Below the pieces are notes generated by a model, which saw nothing but the letters and a program-made list of their open reading frames with translations, did not search any database and had not been told where the DNA came from. Shown here in pieces: positions 1-10,336 of a stretch of 64,000 nt of DNA. The position numbers and the translations under genes were made by a program. The first letter of the stretch is position 1; each line of letters begins with the position of its first letter. Source of the DNA: Affinibrenneria salicis. GTDB taxonomy: Bacteria; Pseudomonadota; Gammaproteobacteria; Enterobacterales; Enterobacteriaceae. Location of the stretch: positions 11,400 to 75,399 of the forward strand of contig NZ_VYKJ01000019.1 in the NCBI RefSeq assembly GCF_008710095.1, given 5' to 3'.

Positions 1-156
1 TACGCAACTTTATCCCTCTATAACGCAATATTGTCGTCTGATTTACAATTGATGTAATTCGCTGCGCCAGATGTCTTTTGGTTTCACTGCGCCGCTGATC
101 GACGACGAAAAGCGCGTTTGCCCCGGCAGGGAATGATCCACCCGGCAGCACTTTCT

Positions 157-165
157 TGCTATACT
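157..165 (+). promoter_or_regulatory. Putative hpt promoter (extended -10)
   Basis: An extended -10 element, TGC followed by TATACT, lies about 90 bases before the hpt start. No good -35 box stands 17 bases upstream, which is usual for extended -10 promoters. The first 256 bases of the window hold no gene that can be recognised; they are probably the regulatory region between hpt and whatever precedes it. Confidence 0.45.
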
Positions 166-256
166 CCGCAACCCTGGACGATGTTCCACCGGCGTATTCC
201 TGCGCAGGTATTGCGTATGGGTGCGGGAACGGATTTTTCAATGGGCTAGAGCGATG

Positions 257-790
257 ATGAAACATACAGTAGAAGTCCTGATCTCCGAACAGGAAATCAA
301 GGCTCGCATTGCCGAACTGGGGCAGCAAATCAGCGAGCACTATCGCGACAGCGGCAGTGAAATGGTGCTGGTCGGTTTATTACGCGGTTCTTTTATCTTT
401 ATGGCCGATCTGTGCCGGACCCTCGAGGTGTCGCATGAAGTGGATTTTATGACGGCTTCCAGTTACGGCAGCGGCATGAGCACCACTCGCGACGTGAAGA
501 TCCTAAAAGATCTGGACGAAGATATTCGCGGTAAAGACGTTTTGATTGTGGAAGACATAATCGATTCGGGGAATACGCTAAGCAAGGTACGCGAGATCCT
601 GAGCCTGCGCGAACCAAAATCGCTGGCTATCTGCACCCTGCTGGATAAGCCGGAGCGGCGCGAAGTGGACGTCACAGTGGAGTGGGTCGGTTTTTCCATT
701 CCGGACGAGTTCGTCGTCGGCTACGGCATTGATTATGCCCAGCGCTATCGTCACCTGCCGTTTGTCGGCAAGGTGGTGGAACAGAAGTAA
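257..790 (+). CDS. hpt: Hypoxanthine phosphoribosyltransferase
   Basis: This 177-residue cytosolic enzyme joins hypoxanthine (and less well guanine) to PRPP to give IMP or GMP in purine salvage. It matches E. coli Hpt from MKHTVEV to the end. The PRPP-binding loop [14 protein letters not shown] and the flexible-loop region with SSYGSGMST are present. The ORF could open 12 codons earlier at a GTG, but homology begins at the second of two adjacent ATGs (257), so that start is used. It is a single gene, convergent with can. Confidence 0.97.
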   Translation: MKHTVEVLISEQEIKARIAELGQQISEHYRDSGSEMVLVGLLRGSFIFMADLCRTLEVSHEVDFMTASSYGSGMSTTRDVKILKDLDEDIRGKDVLIVEDIIDSGNTLSKVREILSLREPKSLAICTLLDKPERREVDVTVEWVGFSIPDEFVVGYGIDYAQRYRHLPFVGKVVEQK

Positions 791-853
791 TCGTTCGGCG
801 CTCAGCGCGACGTCCGTACCCGAAGGAATGGACGTCGCCGGCGCGGCGAGCGC

Positions 854-1495
854 TTAACGCAGCGAAGAGATGGCGCGACGATAGCGCTGCTCCAGCGTTT
901 CGCGGCTGGTGGCGGTTACTTCAAGATCGCGCAGACGGCCATCCTGAATGCCGTACACCCAGCCGTGGATCATCACTTTTTGCCCGCGTTTCCAGGCGGA
1001 CTGAACAATGGTTGAATGACCCAGATTGTAAACCTGTTCGATCACGTTGATCTCACTGAGTCTGTTGAAGCGTTGTTCGGGCGGCAGCTCGCCCAGTAGC
1101 GAACTATGCTTATACCAAAGATCGCGAATATGCAGCAGCCAGTTGTTAATCAATCCCAGCTCGGGATTCTCCACCGCCGCCTGTACGCCGCCGCAACCAT
1201 AGTGGCCGCAGATAATAATGTGCTCGACTTCAAGCACTTCAACGGCATATTGCACCACGGACAGACAATTTAGATCGGTATGGATGACCAGGTTGGCGAC
1301 GTTGCGGTGCACGAACAGTTCGCCGGGTTCCAGACTGGTGAGGCTTTCGGCCGGCACGCGGCTGTCGGAACAGCCAATCCACAAAAAGCGCGGGCGTTGC
1401 GCCTGCGCCAGCCGTTCAAAAAAACCGGGATCTTCCTCCACCATCGTTTTTGACCAACGCTGGTTATTGGCGATTAGGGCTTCGATATTTTTCAT
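854..1495 (-). CDS. can: Beta-class carbonic anhydrase
   Basis: The 213-residue product interconverts CO2 and bicarbonate, supplying bicarbonate to carboxylases in ordinary air. The beta-class zinc ligands are visible: Cys42 and Asp44 in the motif CSDSR, then His98 and Cys101 in GHYGCGG. Length and sequence match E. coli Can; the C-terminus is a few residues shorter. The reading frame runs 19 codons further upstream, but those residues (hydrophobic, Tyr/Phe-rich) have no counterpart in the family, so MKNIEAL is taken as the start. It is divergent from yadG with a gap of about 110 bases, as in E. coli. Confidence 0.96.
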   Translation of the reverse strand: MKNIEALIANNQRWSKTMVEEDPGFFERLAQAQRPRFLWIGCSDSRVPAESLTSLEPGELFVHRNVANLVIHTDLNCLSVVQYAVEVLEVEHIIICGHYGCGGVQAAVENPELGLINNWLLHIRDLWYKHSSLLGELPPEQRFNRLSEINVIEQVYNLGHSTIVQSAWKRGQKVMIHGWVYGIQDGRLRDLEVTATSRETLEQRYRRAISSLR

Positions 1496-1607
1496 GAAGG
1501 TAAATGACCTGTAACAAACGAAGAGCAGTGAGAGGTAATATAGGTCAAACATCGACGTTTTAAAATCGAAACTGTGAATTCATTAACAACAAGGCAACCC
1601 TTTTCTT

Positions 1608-2531
1608 ATGACATATGCACTGGAACTGTCGCAGCTGACTAAAACTTATCCAGGAGGAGTTCAGGCGCTGCGCGGGATCGATTTAGCCGTGGAAGCCGGC
1701 GATTTTTATGCGCTGTTGGGCCCCAATGGCGCCGGTAAATCGACGACGATCGGCATCATCAGCTCTCTGGTCAATAAATCATCGGGTAAGGTGCGGGTAT
1801 TTGGTTATGATATCGATCGCGACGTGGTTAACGCCAAACGGCAGCTCGGTCTGGTGCCGCAGGAGTTTAACTTCAACCCGTTCGAAACGGTCCAGCAGAT
1901 TGTGGTTAACCAGGCCGGTTACTATGGCGTAAAACGTTCGCTGGCGCTGCAGCGCGCGGAAAAATATCTGAGTCAGCTCGAACTGTGGGAAAAACGCGGC
2001 GAACGGGCGCGTATGTTGTCGGGAGGGATGAAGCGTCGGCTGATGATTGCGCGCGCGCTGATGCACGAGCCGAGCCTGCTGATTCTGGATGAACCGACGG
2101 CCGGAGTGGATATTGAGCTGCGCCGCTCAATGTGGGGTTTTCTCAAGCAGCTGAATGCGCAGGGCACCACCATTATTCTTACCACTCACTATCTGGAAGA
2201 GGCGGAGATGCTGTGCCGCAATATCGGCATTATTCAGCACGGGCGACTGGTGGAAAACACCTCGATGAAACAGCTGTTGTCTCAGTTGAAATCGGAAACG
2301 TTCATCCTCGATCTGGCGCCGAAAAGCCCGCTGCCGCGGCTGGAAGGTTATCCCAACCGCCTGCTGGATACCTCAACGCTGGAGGTGGAAGTCATGCGCG
2401 AACAGGGGTTGAATGGCGTATTCAGCCAGCTTAGCGCGCAGGGCGTGCAGATCCTGAGTATGCGCAATAAAGCTAACCGTCTGGAAGAGCTGTTCGTCTC
2501 GCTGGTCAGCGAGAAGGGAGAAAAAGCATGA
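1608..2531 (+). CDS. yadG: ABC-2 type exporter, ATP-binding subunit YadG
   Basis: This 307-residue ATPase should pair with the membrane protein YadH to form an ABC-2 family exporter of unknown substrate. Walker A (GPNGAGKST), the signature LSGGMKRRL, Walker B (LLILDEPTAGVD) and the switch histidine (TTHYLEEAE) are all intact. Its stop codon overlaps the yadH start (ATGA), which implies translational coupling. Length and full-length similarity match E. coli YadG. Confidence 0.94.
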   Translation: MTYALELSQLTKTYPGGVQALRGIDLAVEAGDFYALLGPNGAGKSTTIGIISSLVNKSSGKVRVFGYDIDRDVVNAKRQLGLVPQEFNFNPFETVQQIVVNQAGYYGVKRSLALQRAEKYLSQLELWEKRGERARMLSGGMKRRLMIARALMHEPSLLILDEPTAGVDIELRRSMWGFLKQLNAQGTTIILTTHYLEEAEMLCRNIGIIQHGRLVENTSMKQLLSQLKSETFILDLAPKSPLPRLEGYPNRLLDTSTLEVEVMREQGLNGVFSQLSAQGVQILSMRNKANRLEELFVSLVSEKGEKA

Positions 2532-3298
2532 TGCAATTATATTGGGTGGCGCTGCAGAGTATCTGGATGCGCGAAATCAACCGTTTTGGCCGAATCTGGG
2601 TGCAGACGCTGGTCCCGCCGGTTATTACCATGACGCTGTATTTCATTATTTTCGGCAATCTGATCGGCAGCCGGATTGGCGAGATGCATGGGTTTGACTA
2701 TATGCAGTTTATTGTTCCGGGCCTGATCATGATGTCGGTGATCACTAATGCCTACGCCAACGTCGCGTCATCCTTTTTCAGCGCTAAATTTCAGCGCAAT
2801 ATCGAAGAATTGCTGGTGGCGCCGGTGCCGGCGCACGTGGTGATCGCCGGCTATGTCGGCGGCGGCGTGGCGCGCGGGGTGTGTGTGGGTATTCTGGTAA
2901 CGGCGGTGTCGCTGTTTTTCGTACCGTTTCACGTGCACGCCTGGTGGGCGGTGGTGGTGACGCTGTTGCTGACGGCGATGCTGTTTTCGCTGGCCGGTCT
3001 GCTGAACGCCATCTTTGCCAAAACTTTTGACGATATCAGCCTGATCCCGACTTTCGTTCTGACGCCGTTAACCTATCTGGGCGGGGTGTTTTACTCGCTG
3101 ACGCTGCTGTCGCCGTTCTGGCAGTCGGTGTCGAAGCTGAATCCGGTGGTGTATATGATTAGCGGGTTCCGTTACGGTTTTCTCGGCGTGAACGATGTTC
3201 CGCTGGCGTTTACCATGGCGGTGCTGGCGGGCTTTATCGTGGCGTTTTATGGGCTGTCATGGTGGCTGCTGGCGCGCGGTCACGGCCTGCGCGGTTAA
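2528..3298 (+). CDS. yadH: ABC-2 type exporter, permease subunit YadH
   Basis: A 256-residue inner-membrane permease with about six hydrophobic segments and the ABC-2 family core (FDDISLVPTF-like region and TYLGGVFYSL). It aligns end to end with E. coli YadH. It forms a two-gene operon with yadG through a 4-base ATGA overlap. What it transports is not known. In E. coli yadI, yadE and panD lie between yadH and panC; here the next gene is panC, on the opposite strand. Confidence 0.94.
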   Translation: MMQLYWVALQSIWMREINRFGRIWVQTLVPPVITMTLYFIIFGNLIGSRIGEMHGFDYMQFIVPGLIMMSVITNAYANVASSFFSAKFQRNIEELLVAPVPAHVVIAGYVGGGVARGVCVGILVTAVSLFFVPFHVHAWWAVVVTLLLTAMLFSLAGLLNAIFAKTFDDISLIPTFVLTPLTYLGGVFYSLTLLSPFWQSVSKLNPVVYMISGFRYGFLGVNDVPLAFTMAVLAGFIVAFYGLSWWLLARGHGLRG

Positions 3299-3378
3299 TC
3301 TGAGGTTGATAACGCCGGCTGGCAACGGGGGGAGCGTCGATAACGGATGGATGGTAAAGACGCGGCAAGTCCCTCTCT

Positions 3379-3478
3379 GGTTGCCCGGTACGGACGCGCC
3401 AGTCCGGGCAACCCGGCGCGGAATGGTTTCTTTTCCCGCCGTCGTCCATTTTCCCCCGTCTGCCGGGTGAAAATGGAC
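3379..3478. repeat. Two strong hairpins between yadH and panC
   Basis: Two perfect 10-bp inverted repeats sit in the space between the convergent yadH and panC genes. The first pairs GGTTGCCCGG (3379-3388) with its complement at 3404-3413. The second pairs GTCCATTTTC (3444-3453) with 3469-3478 and can extend by three G-C pairs. Neither has a T tail on either strand, so they are not classical intrinsic terminators, although they could stop or protect both transcripts. Confidence 0.5.
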
Positions 3479-3491
3479 GGTTGCGAGCGGA

Positions 3492-4346
3492 TTATGCGGT
3501 TAACCCGATTTGCTGGTTATCGATCAGCCGTGTTTTGCCCAGCCAGGCGGCCATCAGGATCACGGCCCGCGTACTGTCGGTCGTCAGCGGCTGCAGCGTG
3601 GCGGCATCGCGGATAAACAGCGCGTCCGGTTCGAAGCCGGCGGCGCGCAGAGACGCCTGCGCCTGCTCCAGCAACGTATCCGTCTGTCGTTCTCCCTGAT
3701 TCAGCTTTGCCGCCACGTCATTCATAATCTTCGGCAGTTGCGGCGCCAGACGGCGCTCTTCCTCGCTCAGGTTGCCGTTGCGCGAGCTCAGCGCCAGACC
3801 GTCCCCGGCGCGCACTGTGGGGATGCCGACGATACTAATGTCATAGCCCATATCGTCCACCATCTTGCGGATCAGCATCAGTTGCTGATAATCCTTCTCG
3901 CCGAAGCAGGCGATGTCCGGCTGCACCAGATTGAACAGTTTGCTGACCACCGTGGCGACGCCGCGGAAATGGCCCGGCCGGCTGGCGCCTTCCAGAATAT
4001 CGGACAGCTGAGGCACTTCAACGAAGGTTTGCTGCGCCAGCCCCGCCGGATAGATCGCCTGCGCCGACGGCGCGAACACCAGATCGACGCCGCGCCGGGT
4101 GAGCTTCTCGCAGTCTTCCTGCAGCGTGCGCGGGTAGCGCACCAGATCATCTTGACGGTCAAACTGCAGCGGGTTGACGAAAATGCTCACAATGACGATA
4201 TCGGCCCGCGCTCTGGCTTCATCCACCAGCGTCATGTGACCATCGTGCAGATTGCCCATGGTGGGCACCAGCGCGATGCGTTTACCTTCCTGCCGCCAGC
4301 GACGGATTTCACGGCGTAACAGTAAAGGGGTTTCAATGATCAGCAC
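3492..4346 (-). CDS. panC: Pantothenate synthetase
   Basis: PanC (284 residues) condenses pantoate with beta-alanine using ATP to make pantothenate, the precursor of coenzyme A. The nucleotidyltransferase HIGH-like motif is at residues 28-37 ([10 protein letters not shown]), and the GEKDYQQL and LSSRN segments of the active site are present. It lies 15 bases after panB, in the same operon. panD, which makes beta-alanine and normally lies beside panC, is not here. Confidence 0.97.
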   Translation of the reverse strand: MLIIETPLLLRREIRRWRQEGKRIALVPTMGNLHDGHMTLVDEARARADIVIVSIFVNPLQFDRQDDLVRYPRTLQEDCEKLTRRGVDLVFAPSAQAIYPAGLAQQTFVEVPQLSDILEGASRPGHFRGVATVVSKLFNLVQPDIACFGEKDYQQLMLIRKMVDDMGYDISIVGIPTVRAGDGLALSSRNGNLSEEERRLAPQLPKIMNDVAAKLNQGERQTDTLLEQAQASLRAAGFEPDALFIRDAATLQPLTTDSTRAVILMAAWLGKTRLIDNQQIGLTA

Positions 4347-4361
4347 AGCCTTTCTCCTGCA

Positions 4362-5156
4362 TTACTGAAAAGAATGTTCGGCGGCAGGGTAAAGACCCTG
4401 CTCAACTTCCTGAATATAAAGACGTATGGCCGCGCGGATATCGCCCGCCTGGGCGAGGAAATTTTTGGCGAATTTCGGCGTTTTTTCGCCGGTGATGCCG
4501 AGCGCATCGTGCATGACCAGAATCTGGCCGTCGGTGCTCATACCTGCGCCGATGCCGATGACCGGGATCGACAGCGCCTCGGTGACGCGCTCGGCCAGCG
4601 CGACCGGCACACACTCCAGAACCATCAGTTGGGCGCCGGCCTGTTCCAGCGCCAGCGCGTCTTCCAGCAGGCGGTTGGCGGCCACTTCATCGCGTCCCTG
4701 TACTTTATAGCCGCCGAAGATATTTACCGACTGTGGCGTCAGGCCCAGATGACCGCAGACCGGGACGGCGCGCTCGGTAAGCATCTGCACGGTGGGAACC
4801 AGCCATTTTCCGCCTTCCACTTTGACCATGTTGGCGCCGGCGCGCATCAGCGTCGCCGCCTGCAGGCAGCCCTGTTCCGGAGTGGCGCAGCTCATAAAGG
4901 GCATATCGGCCAGCAGCAGGCAGTGCGGCGCGGCGCGGCGTACGCAGCGGGTATGGTAGGCAATGTCTTCCACCGTGACCGGCAGCGTGGAATCATGGCC
5001 CTGCATCGCCATGCCCAGAGAGTCGCCGACCAGCATGACCTGAATCCCCTGTTCGGCGAACAGACGGGCGAAGCTGGCGTCATAAGCGGTAAGGGTGGCG
5101 AATTTACGCTTTTCCTGCTTCCACTGGCGTAAATGAGCTATCGTTGTCACTTTCAT
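4362..5156 (-). CDS. panB: Ketopantoate hydroxymethyltransferase
   Basis: PanB (264 residues) transfers a hydroxymethyl group from methylene-tetrahydrofolate to ketoisovalerate, the first step to pantothenate. Family segments [15 protein letters not shown] and [14 protein letters not shown] match E. coli PanB. The frame is open ten codons further upstream, but the ATG at 5156 has a strong AGGAAGG ribosome site seven bases before it and matches the family start. It is first in the panB-panC operon, downstream of folK. Confidence 0.97.
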   Translation of the reverse strand: MKVTTIAHLRQWKQEKRKFATLTAYDASFARLFAEQGIQVMLVGDSLGMAMQGHDSTLPVTVEDIAYHTRCVRRAAPHCLLLADMPFMSCATPEQGCLQAATLMRAGANMVKVEGGKWLVPTVQMLTERAVPVCGHLGLTPQSVNIFGGYKVQGRDEVAANRLLEDALALEQAGAQLMVLECVPVALAERVTEALSIPVIGIGAGMSTDGQILVMHDALGITGEKTPKFAKNFLAQAGDIRAAIRLYIQEVEQGLYPAAEHSFQ

Positions 5157-5261
5157 ACAACCTTCCTGAGTTGGGGTGGGTGGCAATCGCGGGGGAACAT
5201 TCTAATGGATGCGGGCAGAGAGCGATAGCGTCCAGATCTTGTCTGGGAACATCGGAGGCGA

Positions 5262-5759
5262 TTAACCGGGTTGGGCGTGATCCCAGAGCGTCAGGCCGTT
5301 CACCTCGACGAGCTTCAGCCGTTCGCTAAGGCGTTCGCCGTCCGGGAACACCAGATCGGGCGCGATTTCGGCCAGCGGATAGAGCATGAACTCGCGGTTT
5401 TTCATGTCGTAGTGCGGTATGGTCAGACGCGGCGTCCGAATCACCTGCTGATCGAACAGCAGAATATCCAGATCCAGGGTTCGCGGCCCCCAGCGATGCG
5501 CTTTACGCTCCCGGCCGTGTTCCAGTTCGATCGCCTGGGTATGGTCGAGCAAGCGTTCCGGCTCCAGCGCGCAGTCCAGCGCCACTACCGCATTCAGGTA
5601 GTCGGGCTGGTCCTGCGGCCCGAGCGGGCGGCTGCGGTAGAACGAAGAACAGCGGGACAGGCGAGTCTGCGGCAACGTTTCCAGCGCGTTCAGCGCGGAT
5701 CGCACCTGCTGCAGCGGCTGCGCCAGATTACTGCCTAACGCCAGGTAAACGCGCGCCAT
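5262..5759 (-). CDS. folK: Hydroxymethyldihydropterin pyrophosphokinase
   Basis: FolK (165 residues) transfers pyrophosphate from ATP to 6-hydroxymethyl-7,8-dihydropterin in folate synthesis. The signature WGPRTLDLDIL with its metal-binding aspartates is present, as are the LGSNL start and GPQDQPDYLNAV. Its ATG overlaps the pcnB stop (ATGA), so the two are translationally coupled as in E. coli. It is six residues longer than E. coli FolK at the C-terminus. Confidence 0.96.
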   Translation of the reverse strand: MARVYLALGSNLAQPLQQVRSALNALETLPQTRLSRCSSFYRSRPLGPQDQPDYLNAVVALDCALEPERLLDHTQAIELEHGRERKAHRWGPRTLDLDILLFDQQVIRTPRLTIPHYDMKNREFMLYPLAEIAPDLVFPDGERLSERLKLVEVNGLTLWDHAQPG

Positions 5760-7171
5760 CAGGCATTTTCCCGCCGGGGGGCGCGGCGCGGCGGACGGCG
5801 CTGACGACGACGCGGCGACGGACCTTCATCGTCGAGGGATTTCAGCATCACCTGCTGGCGCGGCGGCGCGGCGACCTGGAACTCGCCCCACCACTGCGTC
5901 AGGCGCTGTAGTTCGGCATGATGTTCGATCTCGGCGCGCAGAGCCAGCAGGTCATAAGCGGCGCGGAATTTGGGGTGTTCCATCAGCTTATAGGCGCGTT
6001 TGCCGTAGCGGCGCGGCAGGCGCTGCTGTAGTTGCCAGATATCGCGCACCAGGCTGGTGATGCGTTTGGGAATGGCCAGCGAGCGGCACTGCTCGTCCAG
6101 AATATCGTTCATGGCCAGCGCAAAGGCGTCGAAATAGGTGAGACCGCCCTCCTGCGCCAGTTTTTGCGCGTGCTCCACCAGCGGATACCACAGCATGGCG
6201 GAGAACAGAAACGCCGGATTGACCCGCATATCGTTTTGCAGACGGCGATCGGTATTTTTCAGCACGGTCGCCACCATGCGCTCCAGGTGGCTGTCGCCGC
6301 CGTCGGTGAAATAGCGGCTGATCAGCGGGAATAACGGCTGGAACAGCTGGTATTCGCACAGCAGACGCCAGGTCGGGTAGCCGTGGCCGGCCTGCAGCAG
6401 CTTGAGCGACTCTTCAAACAGACGTGCGGCCGGGATTTCATGCAGCAGCGCGGCAAGACGCGGGATTGGCTCGGCGCTTTCCGGGCTAATGGTCATATTC
6501 AGTTTGGCGGCGAAGCGCACGGCGCGCAGCATGCGCACGGGATCTTCGCGGTAACGCGTTTCCGGATCGCCAATCAGGCGAATAACGCCCTGACGCAAAT
6601 CGTTCAGGCCGCCCGTATAATCGCGTACGGTAAAATCGGCAATGCTGTAGTACAGGCTATTGATTGAAAAGTCGCGCCTTTGGGCGTCCTCTTCAATCGA
6701 GCCGAAGATATTGTCGCGCAGCAGCATGCCGTTTTGCGCCTGCTGAGCGGCATTTTTGTTGTTGTCGGCCTGCTGTTCCTGGTGCTGCTCGTGGTGACCG
6801 CGGAAGGTCGCGACCTCAATGACTTCCGGCCCGAACATGATGTGGGCCAGGCGGAAGCGGCGGCCGACCAGGCGGCAGTTGCGGAACAGTTTGCGTACCT
6901 GATCCGGCGTGGCATTGGTGGTGATGTCAAAGTCTTTTGGCTTTTTGCCAAGCAACAGATCCCGCACGCCGCCGCCGACCAGATAAGCCTCATAGCCCGC
7001 TTTACTCAGGCGATAAAGTACTTTCAGAGCATTTTCACTGATGTCTTTACGTGAAATATTGTGTTGATCGCGCGGAATCACGGTCATTGTTTGACGGGGC
7101 TCCTGAGGACTGACGTTTTCAGTCTCGCGATTCAGTACCTTACGGCAAAAATTGGCTACTCGGGTAAAGAT
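5759..7171 (-). CDS. pcnB: Poly(A) polymerase I, probable AUC start
   Basis: PcnB adds 3' poly(A) tails that mark RNA for decay. The nucleotidyltransferase core ([20 protein letters not shown]) and the arginine-rich tail are present. Similarity to the E. coli protein continues 28 codons upstream of the first ATG (7087): the translated stretch [15 protein letters not shown] matches the known N-terminus. That stretch is bounded by an in-frame TAA and contains no ATG, GTG or TTG. At the position of the E. coli start, which is the rare AUU, this genome has ATC (7169-7171), with a GAGG ribosome site six bases before it. The start is therefore called at 7171, giving 470 residues; a conservative start is 7087 (442 residues). 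Confidence 0.9.
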   Translation of the reverse strand: MFTRVANFCRKVLNRETENVSPQEPRQTMTVIPRDQHNISRKDISENALKVLYRLSKAGYEAYLVGGGVRDLLLGKKPKDFDITTNATPDQVRKLFRNCRLVGRRFRLAHIMFGPEVIEVATFRGHHEQHQEQQADNNKNAAQQAQNGMLLRDNIFGSIEEDAQRRDFSINSLYYSIADFTVRDYTGGLNDLRQGVIRLIGDPETRYREDPVRMLRAVRFAAKLNMTISPESAEPIPRLAALLHEIPAARLFEESLKLLQAGHGYPTWRLLCEYQLFQPLFPLISRYFTDGGDSHLERMVATVLKNTDRRLQNDMRVNPAFLFSAMLWYPLVEHAQKLAQEGGLTYFDAFALAMNDILDEQCRSLAIPKRITSLVRDIWQLQQRLPRRYGKRAYKLMEHPKFRAAYDLLALRAEIEHHAELQRLTQWWGEFQVAAPPRQQVMLKSLDDEGPSPRRRQRRPPRRAPRRENA

Positions 7172-7231
7172 AGTACACCTCGGTCTTGATGGTTAAACAA
7201 GAGACAACAAAAAACAGCGGCTAATCATAGC

Positions 7232-8155
7232 TCACGATCCCCGCTTTGAGAATGCCGGGAGTGAAGATGTTGCCAGGTTATCGGCCGTTAATGGCACTCG
7301 CTCCAGCGACCAGTGCGCCACGGCTTCGTCTAATAATGCGCTCAGCGGCAGATCGCGCCACGTTTGCGCGACCGGTTGGTTGAGGAATCGCAGCGCGCGG
7401 ATCAGCACCGGTCGGGGATCGCCGTCCGGCAGGGGCGGGGCATGATTTTGTTTGGATAATTTGTCGCCAGCGCTATTCAGCGCCAGCGGCAGATGAATAT
7501 AATCCGGCTCCCGCCAACCCAGATGACGATACAGGGATATCTGGCGCACCGTCGGTTCGATCAGATCCGCGCCGCGCACCACTTCGCTCACGCCCTGATG
7601 GCGATCGTCGACCACCACCGCCAGATTGTAGGCGAACAGGCCGTCGCGCCGGTGAATAATAAAGTCTTCGCCGGCGAGGTGCGGATCCGCATCGATATCG
7701 CCGCGCAGCCGATCGTGGAAGCGCAGCACCGGCGCGCGCTGCTGCAGGCGCAGCGCGGCCTGACGGGCGGGGCGGCGTAGGGTGCGGCAGTAGCCGTCGT
7801 AATAGCCGCCGATTTGCCGGATGCGGCGCCGGGTACAGGTGCAGTAATAGGCCATCCCCTGGACCTTTAACCACTCCAATGCGGCGCGATAGGCGTCGTA
7901 GCGCTGCGACTGATAGAGTACCGGTCCATCCCAGTGCAGTCCGTAATGTTCCAACTGGAGCAGGATACGGTCGGCGGCGCCGGGCACTTCACGCGGCGGA
8001 TCGATATCTTCGATTCTGACCAGCCAGCGACCCCGACGGGCGCGCGCCTGCAAAAAACTGCCCAGCGCAGCAATTAACGAACCGAAGTGTAAGTCACCGG
8101 AAGGAGAGGGGGCAAAGCGCCCGATGTAAGGGTCAGAGTCAGACATAGCGGTCAT
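7232..8155 (-). CDS. gluQ: Glutamyl-Q tRNA(Asp) synthetase
   Basis: GluQ (YadB) is a truncated glutamyl-tRNA synthetase paralogue without an anticodon-binding domain; it attaches glutamate to queuosine at position 34 of tRNA-Asp. The HIGH-like motif ([13 protein letters not shown]), the KMSKS-like KLSKQNH and the zinc-site cysteines (CTCTR... GYYDGYC) are visible. The frame is open far upstream, but family similarity begins at MTAM/MSDSD; ATG 8155 (307 residues) is chosen, and 8146 is an alternative. It follows dksA as usual, here after a gap of about 210 bases. Confidence 0.94.
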   Translation of the reverse strand: MTAMSDSDPYIGRFAPSPSGDLHFGSLIAALGSFLQARARRGRWLVRIEDIDPPREVPGAADRILLQLEHYGLHWDGPVLYQSQRYDAYRAALEWLKVQGMAYYCTCTRRRIRQIGGYYDGYCRTLRRPARQAALRLQQRAPVLRFHDRLRGDIDADPHLAGEDFIIHRRDGLFAYNLAVVVDDRHQGVSEVVRGADLIEPTVRQISLYRHLGWREPDYIHLPLALNSAGDKLSKQNHAPPLPDGDPRPVLIRALRFLNQPVAQTWRDLPLSALLDEAVAHWSLERVPLTADNLATSSLPAFSKRGS

Positions 8156-8366
8156 GCGGGCCGGTTTTTGGCTGCGCAGGCAGTGTGAGCGCACCAGCGG
8201 CAATATACTCAATAGGTTCAGGATGCAGGAACATGGCGCGCCCAGTAGAACCCCGGCGGTAAATGAATAAGCGACAAGGGACGTGGGGATAAGGCCGCCA
8301 GCGCGACTGTAACCTGAAAGATAACGAGCTAAGCGGGAATTGCTTCCCGCCTGGCCCGATTCAGAT

Positions 8367-8822
8367 TTATCCGGCCATCTGTTTTTCGCGGATTTCCGCC
8401 AGCGTTTTACAGTCGATGCACAGATCGGCTGTCGGGCGGGCTTCCAGACGGCGGATGCCGATTTCCACGCCACAGGAGTCACAGAAACCGAAGTCTCCGT
8501 CTTCAATCTTCTGCAGCGTTTTTTCGATCTTTTTGATCAGTTTGCGCTCACGATCGCGGTTACGCAGTTCCAGGCTGAATTCTTCCTCCTGGGCGGCACG
8601 GTCCACCGGATCAGGGAAATTGGCTGCTTCATCTTGCATATGCGAGACGGTACGGTCCACTTCATCCCTGAGCTGATTGCGCCATGCACCAAGAATACGC
8701 CGGAAATGGGCGAGCTGAGCGTCGTTCATGTACTCTTCGCCCGGCTTTTCCTGGTATGGCTCCACTCCGGCAATTGCGAGAATGCTCAGAGAGGATGTCT
8801 TACGGTTTTGCCCTTCTTGCAT
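8367..8822 (-). CDS. dksA: RNA polymerase-binding transcription factor DksA
   Basis: DksA (151 residues) binds the secondary channel of RNA polymerase and, with ppGpp, represses stable RNA promoters and activates amino-acid promoters. It is almost identical to E. coli DksA. The coiled-coil tip aspartates lie in [13 protein letters not shown] and the four-cysteine zinc finger reads CDSCG...CIDCK. The start MQEGQNR at 8822 matches the family; the frame is open seven codons further. It is upstream of gluQ in the conserved pair. Confidence 0.98.
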   Translation of the reverse strand: MQEGQNRKTSSLSILAIAGVEPYQEKPGEEYMNDAQLAHFRRILGAWRNQLRDEVDRTVSHMQDEAANFPDPVDRAAQEEEFSLELRNRDRERKLIKKIEKTLQKIEDGDFGFCDSCGVEIGIRRLEARPTADLCIDCKTLAEIREKQMAG

Positions 8823-9002
8823 GTTGCTTCTCCTACATAACACGCACCATCGATCCCCAGCGGGGGAAAAAACAGGCCGCTATAAATAGCAGATGGGACT
8901 AAGGTTGGCAATGATTCCTGACACCGGCCTGTTAAGGGTGTGAGGAACGACGTATTATGATCAGGGTATAAACAAAGCGTTAACCCCTTCTTGCCCTGCC
9001 GA

Positions 9003-9710
9003 TCACGTTATCACTAACGGTAGCGGTTCCTGTAGACCCATTCCTTCCGGGCTTATATGGGCCCGATAACACAAAATTTCAACCCCCTGAGCGCGAATGC
9101 CAGAGATTAATTCGGCGTAGTGCCGGTCAATATGGCGCGCTGGCGCGACTTGTTCAATGCCGCTGTGCAGTACGGCAAAAAACAGCACGGCGCGTTTGCC
9201 CGCGGCGGCGATAGCCTGCAGCTCGCGCAGATGTTTTTGCCCGCGCAGCGTCACGGCATCAGGGAAATAACCACACCCTTGTTGCAATAATGTGACAGAT
9301 TTTACTTCAATATAGCAGTCAACCCGTTCGTCCGCCTGTAATAACCAGTCAATCCGGCTGCTTTCCACGCCGTATTTCACTTCCCCGCTCAGTTTAGTGT
9401 AACCGGATAATTCCGCGATGAGTTTTTCCTCTATGGCCTCCCGTACCAGGGCGTTGGCCCGTAAGGTATTTACGCAAATCCAGTCGCCGTCCTGGGTGCA
9501 GGTCAGCTCCCAGCTGTGAGGGTACTTGCGTTTCGGGTTGTCTGAGGTGGAATACCAGACGGTGTCGCCCGGCGTGGCGCAGCCGGTCATCGCGCCGGTA
9601 TTGGCGCAGTGGATGGTCAGCGTTTCGCCTTCGGGGGTGACGACGTCGGCCAGGAAACGTTTGTAGCGTTTGAGCAACCGGGCGCGACGCAGCGATGGAG
9701 TATAGTGCAT
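9003..9710 (-). CDS. sfsA: SfsA nuclease-like / sugar fermentation stimulation protein
   Basis: A 235-residue SfsA-family protein (E. coli 234). The conserved blocks [27 protein letters not shown] and FFAVLHS are present; the D...E-x-K pattern (SRIDW, IEVKS) is the PD-(D/E)XK nuclease-like core recognised in this family. Its role is poorly defined: it was named for stimulating maltose metabolism genes in E. coli. The gene sits 15 bases after thpR on the same strand and probably shares its transcript. Confidence 0.93.
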   Translation of the reverse strand: MHYTPSLRRARLLKRYKRFLADVVTPEGETLTIHCANTGAMTGCATPGDTVWYSTSDNPKRKYPHSWELTCTQDGDWICVNTLRANALVREAIEEKLIAELSGYTKLSGEVKYGVESSRIDWLLQADERVDCYIEVKSVTLLQQGCGYFPDAVTLRGQKHLRELQAIAAAGKRAVLFFAVLHSGIEQVAPARHIDRHYAELISGIRAQGVEILCYRAHISPEGMGLQEPLPLVIT

Positions 9711-9725
9711 AAAAACCTGCTTATC

Positions 9726-10262
9726 TCAGGGGGCCGGCGCAAGCGGCCAGCTTTCCAGCAACTGATAACGGGTGCGGCCGTTTTCATACAGCGACTGATA
9801 AAGGGAAAAATGATCCGCCGGGAACGACCAGTGAAACCCGGCGGGCGGAATAGCCACCGGTCGGATGGCCGAGCGCAGCAGCGTGACGTGGGGATGAAAA
9901 GGCTGCGGACTCTGGTAGCAGCCGTGACGCGCCGCCTGGGCGCGCAGCAGTTCGGCCAGCTGCAGCAGCCCGCGCGGCGCGCGGCGGCAGCCGAGCCATA
10001 CCACGCCAGGGCGCAGCCACTGACCGGCGTCGTCCAGCCGCAGGGTAAAGCCTGCCTGGCGTATGCGCCCGGCGCGCCGGCGCAGTGTCTGTTCGGTGCT
10101 GGCGCTGGCTTCGCCCAAAAAGGCCAGCGTCAGATGCAGCCGGGCGGCGACGATCGGCCGCCCGGCGTCGGGCGGGAAGCTGTCGGCTCGCCACTGTACG
10201 ATCTGTCTCTGGATCGGCGCGGGCAACGCAAGGGCAAAAAACAGGCGACGGGTAGATGACAT
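9726..10262 (-). CDS. thpR: RNA 2',3'-cyclic phosphodiesterase (2H family)
   Basis: ThpR (LigT, 178 residues) is a 2H phosphoesterase that opens 2',3'-cyclic phosphates and can join tRNA halves through 2'-5' bonds in vitro. Both HxTx motifs are visible: HLTLAFLG near residue 43 and HVTLLRS near residue 127. It is divergent from hrpB and lies just upstream of sfsA, the same order as in E. coli. Confidence 0.93.
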   Translation of the reverse strand: MSSTRRLFFALALPAPIQRQIVQWRADSFPPDAGRPIVAARLHLTLAFLGEASASTEQTLRRRAGRIRQAGFTLRLDDAGQWLRPGVVWLGCRRAPRGLLQLAELLRAQAARHGCYQSPQPFHPHVTLLRSAIRPVAIPPAGFHWSFPADHFSLYQSLYENGRTRYQLLESWPLAPAP

Positions 10263-10336
10263 GAGGATCTCTCTGTTCTGGTTCCCGCCGATGCTACAAT
10301 GCCGGCCGCCAAAAGTTAACTTTTACGGAGCATGCT

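Noticed and set aside
3510..4319. 269-codon open frame opposite panC
   Set aside because: Shadow of panC with His/Gln/Arg-rich composition and no family match.
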